From positions 32,458 through 96,457 of the forward strand of contig NZ_JBGFFE010000010.1 of NCBI RefSeq assembly GCF_041224415.1: DNA of 64,000 bases, written 5' to 3'. Below the pieces are notes generated by a model. That model made no database searches, was not told where the DNA came from, and worked only from the letters and a program-made list of their open reading frames with translations. The translations under genes were made by a program, and so were the position numbers. Positions 9,160 through 18,362 of the stretch are shown here, in pieces (within the stretch, counting starts at the first letter, position 1; each line of letters starts with the position of its first letter). Source of the stretch: Clostridium_B lapidicellarium. GTDB taxonomy: Bacteria; Bacillota; Clostridia; Clostridiales; Clostridiaceae.

Positions 9160-10032
9160 CTAAGGATTAATTATATCTTCAGCAAGTTTTTTACCTAAAA
9201 GAATATAATTTTTCCTGTCACCTGTTATATCTTTTTTAATCAATTTATCTCCTACCATGAATATTCCCATGATATTTATAAGATCACCATCTATTTCGGC
9301 ATAGGCACCTATAGTGGAACGGCAATCTCCATTTAATCTCCGCATAAAACTTCTCTCAGCTTCCACACAAATTCTTGTATTTTCGTCATTTAATTTCATA
9401 AAAAGATCTCTGTGTCCGCTCTCTTTTCTTATTTCAATTCCCAGGGCCCCCTGTCCAATAGCAGGTACCAATTTCCCTACCGGAAAATAATCTGTAATTA
9501 AATTTTCAAGTTTTAGCCTTTTGATGCCCGCCGCAGCTAAAACTATACCCTGTAAATTTCGTTCCCTCATCTTTTTTATTCTGGTCTGTATATTTCCCCT
9601 TATAGAAACCACTTCTAAATCAGGTCTTAATGTTTTTATCTGGGCAGCTCTTCTGTTACTGCTTGTACCAATTCTTGAACCGCGGGGCAGCTCTTCAAAA
9701 TGAACATTATCCACAGAAACAAATGCATCCCTTACATCTTCTCTTTCCAATACAGCTGCTATCTCAAATTCATCCGGAACATCAAAAGGTACATCTTTCA
9801 TGCTGTGAACCGCAGCATCGGCCTCATCTTTTAAAAGAGCAAGTTCGATTTCCTTCAGGAAAAGTCCCTTTCCGCCTATTTTGTCTAAAGACACGTCAAG
9901 CCTTTTATCCCCGGTAGTTTCTATAAGCACTTTCTGACATTCGACGCCAAAGTTTTTTTCCAGTATGTCCATAACTATTTCAGTCTGGAGCTGTGCCAAT
10001 TTACTTTTTCGGGTTGCAATCTTAAACTTCAA
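9160..10032 (-). CDS. hemC: Hydroxymethylbilane synthase (porphobilinogen deaminase)
   Basis: Polymerises four porphobilinogens to hydroxymethylbilane. The 290-residue protein has the family N-terminus KIATRKSKLAQLQTEIV, TTGDKRLD, the HSMKDVP box, SRIGTSSNRRAAQ and the cofactor-attachment cysteine in GDCRSTIGAYAE. Translation starts at a TTG with GGTGAT upstream; the family alignment leaves no room for a later start. It is 12 bp upstream of cobA/hemD. Confidence 0.95.
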   Translation of the reverse strand: MKFKIATRKSKLAQLQTEIVMDILEKNFGVECQKVLIETTGDKRLDVSLDKIGGKGLFLKEIELALLKDEADAAVHSMKDVPFDVPDEFEIAAVLEREDVRDAFVSVDNVHFEELPRGSRIGTSSNRRAAQIKTLRPDLEVVSIRGNIQTRIKKMRERNLQGIVLAAAGIKRLKLENLITDYFPVGKLVPAIGQGALGIEIRKESGHRDLFMKLNDENTRICVEAERSFMRRLNGDCRSTIGAYAEIDGDLINIMGIFMVGDKLIKKDITGDRKNYILLGKKLAEDIINP

Positions 10033-10069
10033 ATAACATCACCATCCTGCAGCAAAATAATTTGCCATT

Positions 10070-10702
10070 CTATCCAAAAAACATTTTTATAATCTCAGAA
10101 GATTTTCCTTCTTTATAAAAAAAATAGAAATCCTCAGTACAGACAAATCTCATAATTTTTTTCCTAATATCTTCATTCTCTATACTATTCCTCATTTTAG
10201 AAGTAAATTTTACAAAATCATCATAGTTTCTTAAGTACCCCACTGCTTTCTCTGCAATAAAAACCGAAGTAATAGGGGAAATTCCTACATTTCTAGTATT
10301 GATTCCCAGTGAAATATTTTCTGTATTCCTCTGGCAGGGAACAATACAATTTCCTCTTTGAGGTTCAGAGGCATCCAGATAAATTTTACACAGTTGGCTG
10401 CAGTGCCTTCCTATAACCCCGTTTAGCTTTTTATCGCCGGTGGCAATTACTACAATATGTGCATCCTCTATATACTTTCTCTGATACTTTCCCTTTATCA
10501 TATCGATATTGTCCTTTATGCCGTCAAATTCTCCGATAAATTCCGGTGAAAGGACACACACCCGGCATCCTTTTAATGCAAACGTCCTGGATTTTATATA
10601 AGCCGCCCTTCCTCCTCCTATTACCACTACCTTTATCTTTGACGGCAGAAGTGCAAGAAAAGCACTTGAATAATTCTCAAATGGTCTTTCATTCAATCTC
10701 AA
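10070..10702 (-). CDS. Precorrin-2 dehydrogenase-like NAD-binding protein (SirC/Met8 N-domain type)
   Basis: A 210-residue protein with an N-terminal Rossmann fold (VVVIGGGRAAYIKSRTFALKG) followed by DAHIVVIATGD and a C-terminal helical region, as in the siroheme-synthase dehydrogenase domain. The family oxidises precorrin-2 to sirohydrochlorin with NAD, the step needed before cobalt insertion in the anaerobic pathway. It lacks the CobA methylase half found in CysG. The start is a TTG near GGGGGA; a second TTG two codons on is possible. Position between cobD and hemC supports the role. Confidence 0.82.
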   Translation of the reverse strand: MRLNERPFENYSSAFLALLPSKIKVVVIGGGRAAYIKSRTFALKGCRVCVLSPEFIGEFDGIKDNIDMIKGKYQRKYIEDAHIVVIATGDKKLNGVIGRHCSQLCKIYLDASEPQRGNCIVPCQRNTENISLGINTRNVGISPITSVFIAEKAVGYLRNYDDFVKFTSKMRNSIENEDIRKKIMRFVCTEDFYFFYKEGKSSEIIKMFFG

Positions 10703-10714
10703 TATCCCCCTAAG

Positions 10715-11806
10715 CTATATATTTCCCAGCACACTCAGCAATCTCTGATTTCTGCTTCTGTCTTTTATGGCCAGCCTTATAAACCTATCATCCAATTTTC
10801 TGAAATTGCTGCATTTCCTTATAAGTATACCTGCATTTAAACACTTTCTATACAGCTTTTCACAACTCATATCTCCCAGTTTGCAAAGTACAAAATTACT
10901 GTAAGTATCATATGTCTTTTCTACAACGGGAATTGCCTTTAAACTCTCCAGCATAAATTTTCTTTCCATTTCAATCCACTTCAAAGAATTATCCATATAG
11001 CATTCATCCTGAAGAACATATTCAGCCGCTGTCTCTGCAAAACAATTTATATTCCACGGATTTTGCTTGGTCCTTATTTTATCCATTAATTTTACATCTT
11101 TGCAAACACCGTAGCCAAATCTTATTCCGGGCAGTGCAAAAAACTTTGTAAGAGCCCTTACAATAAAAATACATCTGAACTGTTTCATCTCTCTTAAAAA
11201 GCTGCAGCCTATCTTACCTGTAAATTCAACAAATGCCTCGTCTATAATTATCGTCTTATGATTTTTATTGCAAAAATTCACAATCTCATAAAATTTGTCC
11301 TTATCTATTATACCTCCATTTGGATTATTGGGGTTTCCCAAAATCAAAGCATCTGCATTTTTAATTTTCAGTTTAATATCTTCATAATCATAATCCATGT
11401 TATCAGTCAAGCTGGAATAACTTACACTACAGCCCCATTTTAGTGCATCTTTCTCATACTCTATAAAAGAAGGTACTACTATGCAGACACTATTAAAGCA
11501 GCTTATAACCAGATCTATTATTTCAGAAGCCCCATTTCCAAGTACGATGTCACTGTCATCCAGGCTCAATTCTCCATTGCACTTGTTATTTCCAAAATAG
11601 TTCTCTGAAAAATCCAAATATTTCCTTATGATATATTTTACTTTTCTATATTCAACATCCGGATATCTTTCTACATTTTTCAGTGCTTCATCTACATTTT
11701 TTTTGAAACTGGAGGGTACTCCCAGAGGATTTATATTAGAGCTAAAATCCAGAAGTTCTCTTCCCTTTAAAATACCCTCTGTATATACATCTCCGCCATG
11801 CTCCAT
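10715..11806 (-). CDS. cobD: Threonine-phosphate decarboxylase / histidinol-phosphate aminotransferase-like
   Basis: PLP enzyme that makes (R)-1-amino-2-propanol O-phosphate, the linker of the nucleotide loop. I start it at the ATG at 11806 (363 aa) because family members begin with the MEHGGD-type motif and then LLDFSSNINPLG; the reading frame stays open 34 codons further upstream, but that would overlap cbiB by 73 bp. Other landmarks are LGNPNNPNGG, IIDEAFVEFTG and the PLP lysine in LTKFFALPGIRFGYG. Histidinol-phosphate aminotransferase is the main alternative, excluded by context. Confidence 0.9.
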   Translation of the reverse strand: MEHGGDVYTEGILKGRELLDFSSNINPLGVPSSFKKNVDEALKNVERYPDVEYRKVKYIIRKYLDFSENYFGNNKCNGELSLDDSDIVLGNGASEIIDLVISCFNSVCIVVPSFIEYEKDALKWGCSVSYSSLTDNMDYDYEDIKLKIKNADALILGNPNNPNGGIIDKDKFYEIVNFCNKNHKTIIIDEAFVEFTGKIGCSFLREMKQFRCIFIVRALTKFFALPGIRFGYGVCKDVKLMDKIRTKQNPWNINCFAETAAEYVLQDECYMDNSLKWIEMERKFMLESLKAIPVVEKTYDTYSNFVLCKLGDMSCEKLYRKCLNAGILIRKCSNFRKLDDRFIRLAIKDRSRNQRLLSVLGNI

Positions 11807-11835
11807 TATACACACGTCCCAACTCTTATTTTTAT

Positions 11836-12801
11836 TTAAACGGCCTGGATCACCAGTGCCATTAAAATCATCATGAGTACTTCTGTAAAATACATAAGAT
11901 CTATACAATACTTTATATGCTCAAAATTCAATTCAACAAGCTTATCTCCTATGGTTGGCTTATACACTTCCTCGCCAAAATAAATGTTAGTGCCGCCGAG
12001 CTGTACTCCGAGAGCTCCTGCTGCTGCAGATTCGGGATATGCACAGTTGGGGCTTTTATGGTTTCTCCTGTCCCTTATCATTATCTTAAAGGTTTTTACT
12101 GGATTCCCCCTTACTGTAAAGGACATTATGCACATAAGCACCCCTGTGATTCTAGCAGGTACAAAATTAAATACATCATCTATTTTAGCCGGGAAAAATC
12201 CTATGTATCTATACCTCTCATTCATATATCCAAGCATTGAGTCCATAGTATTTATGCCCTTGTAGAGCATAGCAAGAGGTGCCCCAAATACAGCCGCATA
12301 TATAAGTGGTGCTATGACTCCGTCGGATGTATTTTCAGCTACCGTTTCCACATCTGCCCTTATTATATCTCCGCTGCTTAAATTAGAAGTATCCCTGCCA
12401 ACTATGTAAGAGAGCTTCAGCCTCGCTTTCTCAATATTTTTTTCTTTTAAAGCAAAATAAACTTTTTTGGCTTCCACCGACAGGCATTTAGCAGAAATAG
12501 TCGTACAGATAATGAATGTATTCACCAAATTATATAAAATCAGGTGTCTTCTCAAAATCACAAGTAATACAAACGGTGCAATAAAACTTACAGCTCCTAC
12601 TGTTAAAACTATCAACCCTCCAAAAGCTTTTAAACTGCCATTTGTTTTACAAATTTTTCTTCCTTTCTTTTCTAAGCAGGATATAAGTTTTCCTATATAT
12701 ATGACAGGATGCGGGAACCAACCCGGGTCTCCAAATATCCAGTCCAGTACAACTGCTGCAAGGAGATCTATAATATTTATATATACAAGGGAAAAAGGCA
12801 A
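11836..12801 (-). CDS. cbiB: Adenosylcobinamide-phosphate synthase, membrane protein
   Basis: A 321-residue polytopic membrane protein that attaches the aminopropanol phosphate arm to adenosylcobyric acid. It shows the family signature LDWIFGDPGWFPHPVIYIGKLI at the N-terminus, the RDTSNLSSGDIIRADVETVAENTSDG block and HKSPNCAYPESAAAGALGVQLGG (each given here only in outline). Start is a TTG with GGAGG seven bases upstream. It lies between cobQ and cobD. In some nomenclatures this gene is called cobD; the neighbouring decarboxylase is a different gene. Confidence 0.93.
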   Translation of the reverse strand: MPFSLVYINIIDLLAAVVLDWIFGDPGWFPHPVIYIGKLISCLEKKGRKICKTNGSLKAFGGLIVLTVGAVSFIAPFVLLVILRRHLILYNLVNTFIICTTISAKCLSVEAKKVYFALKEKNIEKARLKLSYIVGRDTSNLSSGDIIRADVETVAENTSDGVIAPLIYAAVFGAPLAMLYKGINTMDSMLGYMNERYRYIGFFPAKIDDVFNFVPARITGVLMCIMSFTVRGNPVKTFKIMIRDRRNHKSPNCAYPESAAAGALGVQLGGTNIYFGEEVYKPTIGDKLVELNFEHIKYCIDLMYFTEVLMMILMALVIQAV

Positions 12802-12838
12802 ATTAATCCCTCCTTCTGGTATTTGCTAAGCATATCTA

Positions 12839-14356
12839 TCATTTGATGCCCATAATAGCATATATTTTATCTATATCAAGACTTCTTCGTACTATATGGG
12901 CAAGTTTCTCTATTTCGCCCTCTCTGAGGTTTTCATATATTTTGGATTTTTTATAGCTCAGTCCTTTGTTCTGTCTTATTCTGTTTAAAATATATTCTCT
13001 AAAATCAACGGCGTCAAAAACACCGTGTATATAAGTTCCAAAAACATTTTGGGCTGTATTCACAGCTCCATCTTTCATATGAACTTTTTTTCTGTTTTTC
13101 TCTGTAAATTCAAACAGCGGCCCGGCGTTTATGCCATATTTGCATATTCCCATATGAATTTCATATCCATACACATTCAATTTCTTTTTTTCCAAAGATC
13201 CATTTTTATCTATAAACGGGAAATCCATATCACTTACGGCCTTTACTCTAGTAGTGACTTTTTCCCTGTCAAACACAGTTTCTATATCCAGAAGACCTAT
13301 TCCATCCGCCCCCCCGACGTCAGTTTCCGTCTTATAGGGATCACTTATGGTTTTGCCGAGCATTTGATAGCCGCCACATACTCCTATTACAATTCCAGTT
13401 TTGCTGTATTTTTTAATGCAGGATTCAAGACCGCATTTCCTGATTTTAATTAAATCTTCTATGGTATTTTTACTTCCGGGAATTATAAGCAAATCCGGAT
13501 TCCCAAATTCCTCCACAGAAGTTATGAATCTCACAGAAACATCATCTTCACTTTTAAGGGCATCCAAATCTGTAAAATTAGAAATATGTGGCAGTTTTAC
13601 TACAGCTATATCTATAGGTGCCGTAACTTTTTTGTTGAATTGCACCGCCGCATCTTCATCTTCCAGTGCCAGGTTAAAATGAGGTATAACTCCCAGGCAG
13701 GGTACTTTGATAACATCTTCAAGCATTTTGAGCCCAGGTTTTAATATATCTATGTCTCCCCTAAACTTATTTATTATTGTTCCCTTAACTCTTCTCTTCT
13801 CTTCTTCATTAAAAAACAGCATTGTACCTGCAAGAGAGGCAAATACTCCTCCCTTGTCTATATCACCGGCCAAAAGAACGGGAGCATCTGCTATTTCAGC
13901 CATACCCATATTCACGATGTCCCTATCCCTTAAATTTATCTCCGCAGGACTTCCTGCACCTTCCATCACTATTATATCAAAATTTTCTTCCAACTTTTTA
14001 AAGTGATCTCTAAGCATGTCCCTAAACTCCAGCTTCATATTATGGTATTCCATAGCTGTGCTGTTTCCATATACTTTACCGTTTACTATTATCTGGCACT
14101 TTTTATCCGAAGTAGGCTTTAATAGTATCGGATTCATATACGCTTCCGGCTGCAGTCCTGCAGCATAGGCCTGAAGCACTTGGGCACGGCCCATCTCTTT
14201 TCCATCCAAAGTTATATAGGAATTCAACGACATATTTTGAGATTTAAATGGACATACTGAATATCCATCCTGTTTAAATATCCTGCAAAGGGCAGAAACA
14301 ATTATACTTTTACCTACAGAAGAACCCGTACCTTGAATCATAATTTTCGTCACCAT
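12839..14356 (-). CDS. cobQ/cbiP: Cobyric acid synthase (glutamine-hydrolysing)
   Basis: First gene of the cobalamin operon. A 505-residue amidotransferase that amidates side chains b, d, e and g of adenosylcobyrinate a,c-diamide. The N-terminal P-loop is IQGTGSSVGKSIIVSALCRI, followed by FKSQNMSLNSY; the C-terminal glutaminase has nucleophile cysteine in GVCGGYQMLG and the histidine in GTYIHGVFD. I chose the ATG at 14356, five bases after GAGGAG, over a GTG two codons upstream. The cobalamin riboswitch lies in its leader. Confidence 0.95.
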   Translation of the reverse strand: MVTKIMIQGTGSSVGKSIIVSALCRIFKQDGYSVCPFKSQNMSLNSYITLDGKEMGRAQVLQAYAAGLQPEAYMNPILLKPTSDKKCQIIVNGKVYGNSTAMEYHNMKLEFRDMLRDHFKKLEENFDIIVMEGAGSPAEINLRDRDIVNMGMAEIADAPVLLAGDIDKGGVFASLAGTMLFFNEEEKRRVKGTIINKFRGDIDILKPGLKMLEDVIKVPCLGVIPHFNLALEDEDAAVQFNKKVTAPIDIAVVKLPHISNFTDLDALKSEDDVSVRFITSVEEFGNPDLLIIPGSKNTIEDLIKIRKCGLESCIKKYSKTGIVIGVCGGYQMLGKTISDPYKTETDVGGADGIGLLDIETVFDREKVTTRVKAVSDMDFPFIDKNGSLEKKKLNVYGYEIHMGICKYGINAGPLFEFTEKNRKKVHMKDGAVNTAQNVFGTYIHGVFDAVDFREYILNRIRQNKGLSYKKSKIYENLREGEIEKLAHIVRRSLDIDKIYAIMGIK

Positions 14357-14385
14357 AACCACTCCTCTAATACTGTTTTAAGAAC

Positions 14386-14417
14386 AAAAGCGACGAGCTT
14401 TAGAGCTCATCGCTTTT
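14386..14417 (-). terminator. Expression-platform terminator of the cobalamin riboswitch
   Basis: A 14-bp inverted repeat (one wobble-type mismatch; arms 14386-14399 and 14404-14417) with a 4-nt loop, ending in CGCTTTT on the minus strand. It lies between the cobalamin aptamer and the cobQ start codon, about 30 nt before cobQ, where ligand binding would switch transcription off. This is the usual location for a clostridial riboswitch terminator. Confidence 0.75.
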
Positions 14418-14469
14418 AACATAAAAATCCAGTTTACACTAAAAATTTAAACGTAATAAAAGTTTCTTT

Positions 14470-14595
14470 CCCTCCGAAAGCAAAAACAATTTGTTAGGCA
14501 GGTTTTCTGGCTTATGATCCATAACTCACAATCAAATACAGTAGCGGGGGCTGCTGCGGAATCTAACCGCATTCCCTTTTAACCTATAACTATTC
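14470..14595 (-). promoter_or_regulatory. Adenosylcobalamin riboswitch
   Basis: Read on the minus strand, the leader contains a purine-rich AAAAGGGAAT start, a GCGGTTAGATTCCGC hairpin element, the highly conserved CAGCCCCCGCTACTGT core and the B12 box GCCAGAAAACCTGCC (14497-14511). Order and spacing match the cobalamin riboswitch family. It precedes cobQ and the downstream terminator hairpin, so it is expected to repress the whole operon when adenosylcobalamin is abundant. Aptamer edges are approximate. Confidence 0.95.
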
Positions 14596-14613
14596 AATTA
14601 TAACTTTAAGTTT

Positions 14614-14637
14614 ATTATACTACACTTTTTATGTCAA
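14614..14637 (-). promoter_or_regulatory. Probable promoter region of the cobalamin operon
   Basis: The minus strand has TTGACA (14632-14637) and TATAAT (14614-14619) just upstream of the riboswitch, but only 12 bases apart, so they cannot both be used with standard spacing. TTGACA with a TAAACT at 17-base spacing, or the extended TATAAT alone, are the alternatives. The site begins ten bases after the cbiO stop. Confidence 0.5.
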
Positions 14638-14646
14638 CCAATTTAG

Positions 14647-15372
14647 TCATTTAATATTACATTTTATCAAAAAATCATTGTCCTGTATCACCCTGCTGTA
14701 AGCATCGTCTCTTATTATGCGATGATCTTCCGAAAACACCAATACACGTCTGAAAAGTCCCTTCACATATTCAAAATCGTGGGTAGAACATATTATAGTT
14801 TTTCCAACCCCGTTCAATTTTTTAAACAGATCATTTAAAAACTTTTTACCCTTGGGATCTATTCCGCTCATGGGTTCGTCTAAAACCAGTACCTCTGGAT
14901 TAAGAGCGAGTACAGAGGCTATGGCGACTCTCTTTTTTTCCCCTCCACTTATATTGTAAGGTTCCTTATTTTCCAGATCCTTTACATTCAGAAGATTCAA
15001 ACAATCATTCACTCTTTTTTCCACTTCAGCCTCATCCATTCCCATTTGTCTCGGACCAAAGGCCACCTCTTCATATACATTTGAACAAAAAAGCTGTGCA
15101 TCGGAATTTTGGAACACGAATCCCATTTTCTTATGAAACTTTTTGGAAAAATCACTTTGTTCCAATTTATCTTTGGATATCAGTACATTATTAAAATAAT
15201 AGTCTCCGCTCGAAGGGAATATTATGCCATTTAACAGTTTTAAAAGAGTTGATTTTCCACTGCCGTTGGCACCTATAAGTGCTATAGAATCTCCCTGTCC
15301 TATTTTGAGATTTATATTTTTTAAAACTTCTTCATCCTTATATTTAAAAAATACATTTTTAAGCTCTATCAT
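14647..15372 (-). CDS. cbiO: Cobalt ECF transporter ATPase
   Basis: A 241-residue ABC ATPase energising metal uptake with CbiQ. It has Walker A LIGANGSGKSTLLKLL, the Q-loop VFQNSDAQLF, the signature NISGGEKKRVAIA, Walker B VLVLDEPMSG and the switch histidine in CSTHDFEYV. It overlaps cbiQ by four bases. No cbiM or cbiN is adjacent; a CbiM-type component lies at 46.6-47.6 kb. Cobalt is inferred from context; nickel remains possible. Confidence 0.92.
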   Translation of the reverse strand: MIELKNVFFKYKDEEVLKNINLKIGQGDSIALIGANGSGKSTLLKLLNGIIFPSSGDYYFNNVLISKDKLEQSDFSKKFHKKMGFVFQNSDAQLFCSNVYEEVAFGPRQMGMDEAEVEKRVNDCLNLLNVKDLENKEPYNISGGEKKRVAIASVLALNPEVLVLDEPMSGIDPKGKKFLNDLFKKLNGVGKTIICSTHDFEYVKGLFRRVLVFSEDHRIIRDDAYSRVIQDNDFLIKCNIK

Positions 15373-16175
15373 ATCAACCTCATTCCAGTTATGTAAAAAT
15401 ACATACCTATTATAAAAATCCCAGCCGCCGAATATAGAAAATCTGCAAATTTAAATTTGAATTTACTATGAGATACATATTCTCCCGTAAATCCCCTGCA
15501 TTCCATGGCAGAATACATTTCATCCCCCATTTCCTTGGATTTTAAAAACAGACCTCCCATAAGTTTTGAAATGGAAGAATATTTGTGATTATTCTTTCCC
15601 ACGGATCTGAGTTTAAGAGAATAAAACATGTCCAAAGCAAACTCTCCCAAAATAAAAATATACCTTAAAGTTATGTCAAAAACCAAAATAAAAATATCCG
15701 GTATGAAAAACTTTTTTAAGGCCCTTATCATGTCATGCCATTTGGTAGTATAAGATAGGGTGTTTATAGAAATTATAGTCCCAGCTATCTTTAATATGAG
15801 CAAAACACTGTTTCTTACATTACCCATAACCATAGAAGGTATGAGCATTACAACAGTAAACATCGGTACAGCTGCACTCACAATCAATATTTTTTTTATC
15901 TCCCCTATATCCAAGAGACTCAATATAAGCAAAAAATATACATCCACCAAAAGTACATAATAAAAGCTCTTGGATAAAGACAAAAATATTATACATAAAA
16001 TAGTAAAAAATAGTTTTACTATGGGATTCAAACTGTATAAAAGGCTGTTTTCACTTCTGTTGTTTCTTTTAATAAGGGACAAAAGATGTAATATAGAAAA
16101 AATGCTTTTATCTATAAATTTATCCTTGTCCTTTGGCGGAATATAATTATCCTTTTTTAAAAGCCAATCCTTCAT
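15369..16175 (-). CDS. cbiQ: Cobalt ECF transporter transmembrane subunit
   Basis: A 268-residue membrane protein with about five hydrophobic segments and the C-terminal coupling motif SAMECRGFTG typical of EcfT/CbiQ scaffold proteins. It carries an N-terminal charged extension (about 45 residues) before the usual SLNPIVKLFFTILC start. It is the first gene of a two-gene cbiQ-cbiO unit. No cobalamin riboswitch precedes it; the 88 bp upstream of it hold nothing I recognise. Confidence 0.88.
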   Translation of the reverse strand: MKDWLLKKDNYIPPKDKDKFIDKSIFSILHLLSLIKRNNRSENSLLYSLNPIVKLFFTILCIIFLSLSKSFYYVLLVDVYFLLILSLLDIGEIKKILIVSAAVPMFTVVMLIPSMVMGNVRNSVLLILKIAGTIISINTLSYTTKWHDMIRALKKFFIPDIFILVFDITLRYIFILGEFALDMFYSLKLRSVGKNNHKYSSISKLMGGLFLKSKEMGDEMYSAMECRGFTGEYVSHSKFKFKFADFLYSAAGIFIIGMYFYITGMRLI

Positions 16176-16263
16176 AATTACACCTGCAATTTCAGATTAT
16201 AGTTTACTCATGATAAAAATATATCATAACCACAAGTATATTTCAAACGGCCTGTGATCTGTG

Positions 16264-16818
16264 CTATATACCTTCCATTCCAAAGAAAACATACCACGGT
16301 CCCATGGCTATAGCAGTTCCATTTGCCTGTTCCTTCAGGAAAAAATGTTTCAGCTCCTCTTTCTTCAGTGCAATTACCTCTATATCCTCTGCTGCTTCTA
16401 AATTCTGTTTGGGGTTCTTATTTTCCTCCAGATTTTCATCTATTTCAACTTTTACCACTCTTATCCTGTCTGTAAGCAGGGCAGCATTGGAATATAGGGA
16501 AATACCTACAGATTTGACCCTCCCCGTATAACCTGTTTCCTCTTTTAATTCTCTCAGTGCATTCTCAGGCAAACTGCCCTTTTCCACAAGTCCTGCAGGA
16601 AATCCAATAATGTAGTTGTCTATGGCAGGTCTATATTGCTTTATGAGTATATATCTGTTAGATGGAACCATTTTTCCTATTATGACAACTGTATTGGTAG
16701 TATTGGTTCTTTCTATGCTTTCCCATTTCAACTGCTCATGACTCTTTCCCTCATAAGTTATCTCATTCAATTTAATCCAATTTCCACTGTAAAGTGTTTT
16801 TTGCGATAATTTTCTCAA
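16264..16818 (-). CDS. Nudix hydrolase, ADP-ribose pyrophosphatase-like
   Basis: A 184-residue protein with a complete Nudix box: the glycine and glutamate of GLVEKGSLPENALRELK followed by EETGYTG. The segment before it, IIGFPAGLVE, and the N-terminal antiparallel region resemble ADP-ribose/NADH pyrophosphatases of the NudF type. The start codon directly abuts the MocR stop, so the two are cotranscribed. The actual substrate cannot be told from the sequence. Confidence 0.82.
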   Translation of the reverse strand: MRKLSQKTLYSGNWIKLNEITYEGKSHEQLKWESIERTNTTNTVVIIGKMVPSNRYILIKQYRPAIDNYIIGFPAGLVEKGSLPENALRELKEETGYTGRVKSVGISLYSNAALLTDRIRVVKVEIDENLEENKNPKQNLEAAEDIEVIALKKEELKHFFLKEQANGTAIAMGPWYVFFGMEGI

Positions 16819-18282
16819 TTATATGCCTCCCAAATTTCTAACTTCTTCTCCAATTATACTAAAACCTTTTTTTATATCCTCTTTACTAACTCTTGAAAAG
16901 CCAAGCCTCAAAGTGTCCTGCCCCTTATCATCCACATAAAATATATCTCCTGGAGTAAATATGACATTCTTCCTGCAGCATTTTTCTAAAAGTTGTCTGG
17001 AATTTATTCCCTTTAATTTTATAAAAATATGCATCCCTCCTTCACCGAGTATTTCCCTGCTGGGTATATAATTTTTGGCACACTTCAATGCAAATTCATA
17101 TTTTTCCCTGTATATTCTTCTGGCTTTTTTGATATATTTATTAAAATCCCCGCTTTGCAGATACTCATAGAAAATTGCCTGATCCAGAGAAGAAGTATGT
17201 ATATTTCTCGCCCTCTTGATACTTTCCAAGTATCCCGTAAGCACCTTATCTGACAATATCCATCCTATCCTTATCCCCGGAAACAGGACTTTTGAAAAAC
17301 TTCCTATGTATATGACACTATTGCCTTTTCCTGCAATAGCAGCTATCGGAAGCACATGGGCACCTGAATATCTCAGCTCCTCATTAAAACCATCTTCAAT
17401 TATAGGCACATTGCAGCCTTTAAGTATATTATACAACTTTGCCCTATTCTCTGGAGGCATTACAATGCCCGTAGGATTGTGATAGGAAGGTATGAAATAG
17501 GAAATCTTGAATTTTTCTTTCTTTAATTTTTCTTTTAGTTCATTTAGATCTACACCTTTCCTTCCAATCTGCACCCCCTTTATATTGAGTCCATGTAATT
17601 TCATAATCTTAATAGCCGTGTTATGGGTGGGATTTTCACACAGTATGCTGTCACCTTTATTTGTAAGACAGGACAGTACCAGATCAAATCCTTCAGTAAA
17701 ACCATTTGTTATAAGTATATCCTTGCCTTTTATATCCACGCCTTTATTTTCCATATATTTAAGGAGATATTCTATTAAAAGCTTGTATCCCTGGGCATAT
17801 CCATAATTCAGTATTTTTTTCCCTTCTATAGACATGCGGTTTAAAAAAGATTTCTTAAATTCCTCTATATTAAAAAGATTTTCATCCGGAGCTATACTTT
17901 TGAAAGATATCATCCCTCTTTTCCATTTTGTCTCATGTTTGATTATATCCAGTTTCTCCGAAAGTTTCCCATATGCATTTACTTTATTTTCCCAGTCTAT
18001 ATCCCATTTTTCCTGGGTACTTACCTTTACATCTGAGACAAAAGTACCCCTGCCTTTTTTTATGTAAACAAAACCCTCATCCTGTAAAAATTCATAAGCA
18101 TACATTACTGTGTTTCTGCTTATGTTTAACATTGAGGCCATTTCCCTGGATGAGGGAAGCTTTTCATCTGCCCTGAGCAGTCCCCTCAGTATCATGCCCT
18201 TTATGTAATCCCTTATCTGTATATATGCAAATTTGCTGTTCTTGTCTTCTATTTTCATATCAGAGAACATATTAAATTTCAC
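16819..18282 (-). CDS. MocR-family transcriptional regulator (GntR winged helix fused to class I aminotransferase)
   Basis: A 487-residue regulator: residues about 15-85 form a GntR winged helix (LPSSREMASMLNISRNTVM, GFVYIKKGRGTFVSD), and residues about 110-487 a PLP-binding aminotransferase fold with FIPSYHNPTGIVMPP and the PLP lysine in IGSFSKVLFPGIRIGW. MocR proteins sense PLP plus an amino acid or related ligand. It is divergent from a D-alanine-D-alanine ligase gene with a 162-bp shared intergenic region; this matches the arrangement of the DdlR type. PdxR is an alternative, but no pdx genes are near. Confidence 0.9.
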   Translation of the reverse strand: MKFNMFSDMKIEDKNSKFAYIQIRDYIKGMILRGLLRADEKLPSSREMASMLNISRNTVMYAYEFLQDEGFVYIKKGRGTFVSDVKVSTQEKWDIDWENKVNAYGKLSEKLDIIKHETKWKRGMISFKSIAPDENLFNIEEFKKSFLNRMSIEGKKILNYGYAQGYKLLIEYLLKYMENKGVDIKGKDILITNGFTEGFDLVLSCLTNKGDSILCENPTHNTAIKIMKLHGLNIKGVQIGRKGVDLNELKEKLKKEKFKISYFIPSYHNPTGIVMPPENRAKLYNILKGCNVPIIEDGFNEELRYSGAHVLPIAAIAGKGNSVIYIGSFSKVLFPGIRIGWILSDKVLTGYLESIKRARNIHTSSLDQAIFYEYLQSGDFNKYIKKARRIYREKYEFALKCAKNYIPSREILGEGGMHIFIKLKGINSRQLLEKCCRKNVIFTPGDIFYVDDKGQDTLRLGFSRVSKEDIKKGFSIIGEEVRNLGGI

Positions 18283-18362
18283 CTCAATTATATTTTACAC
18301 AATAAACTGCATAAATAAAGGATAATATTCGAAACCACAGTAGAAGAAAAATAGTCACAGCG

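Noticed and set aside
11807..11908. N-terminal extension of cobD overlapping cbiB
   Set aside because: The extra 34 residues do not fit the family, and the MEHGGD-type start follows; the overlap would be 73 bp.
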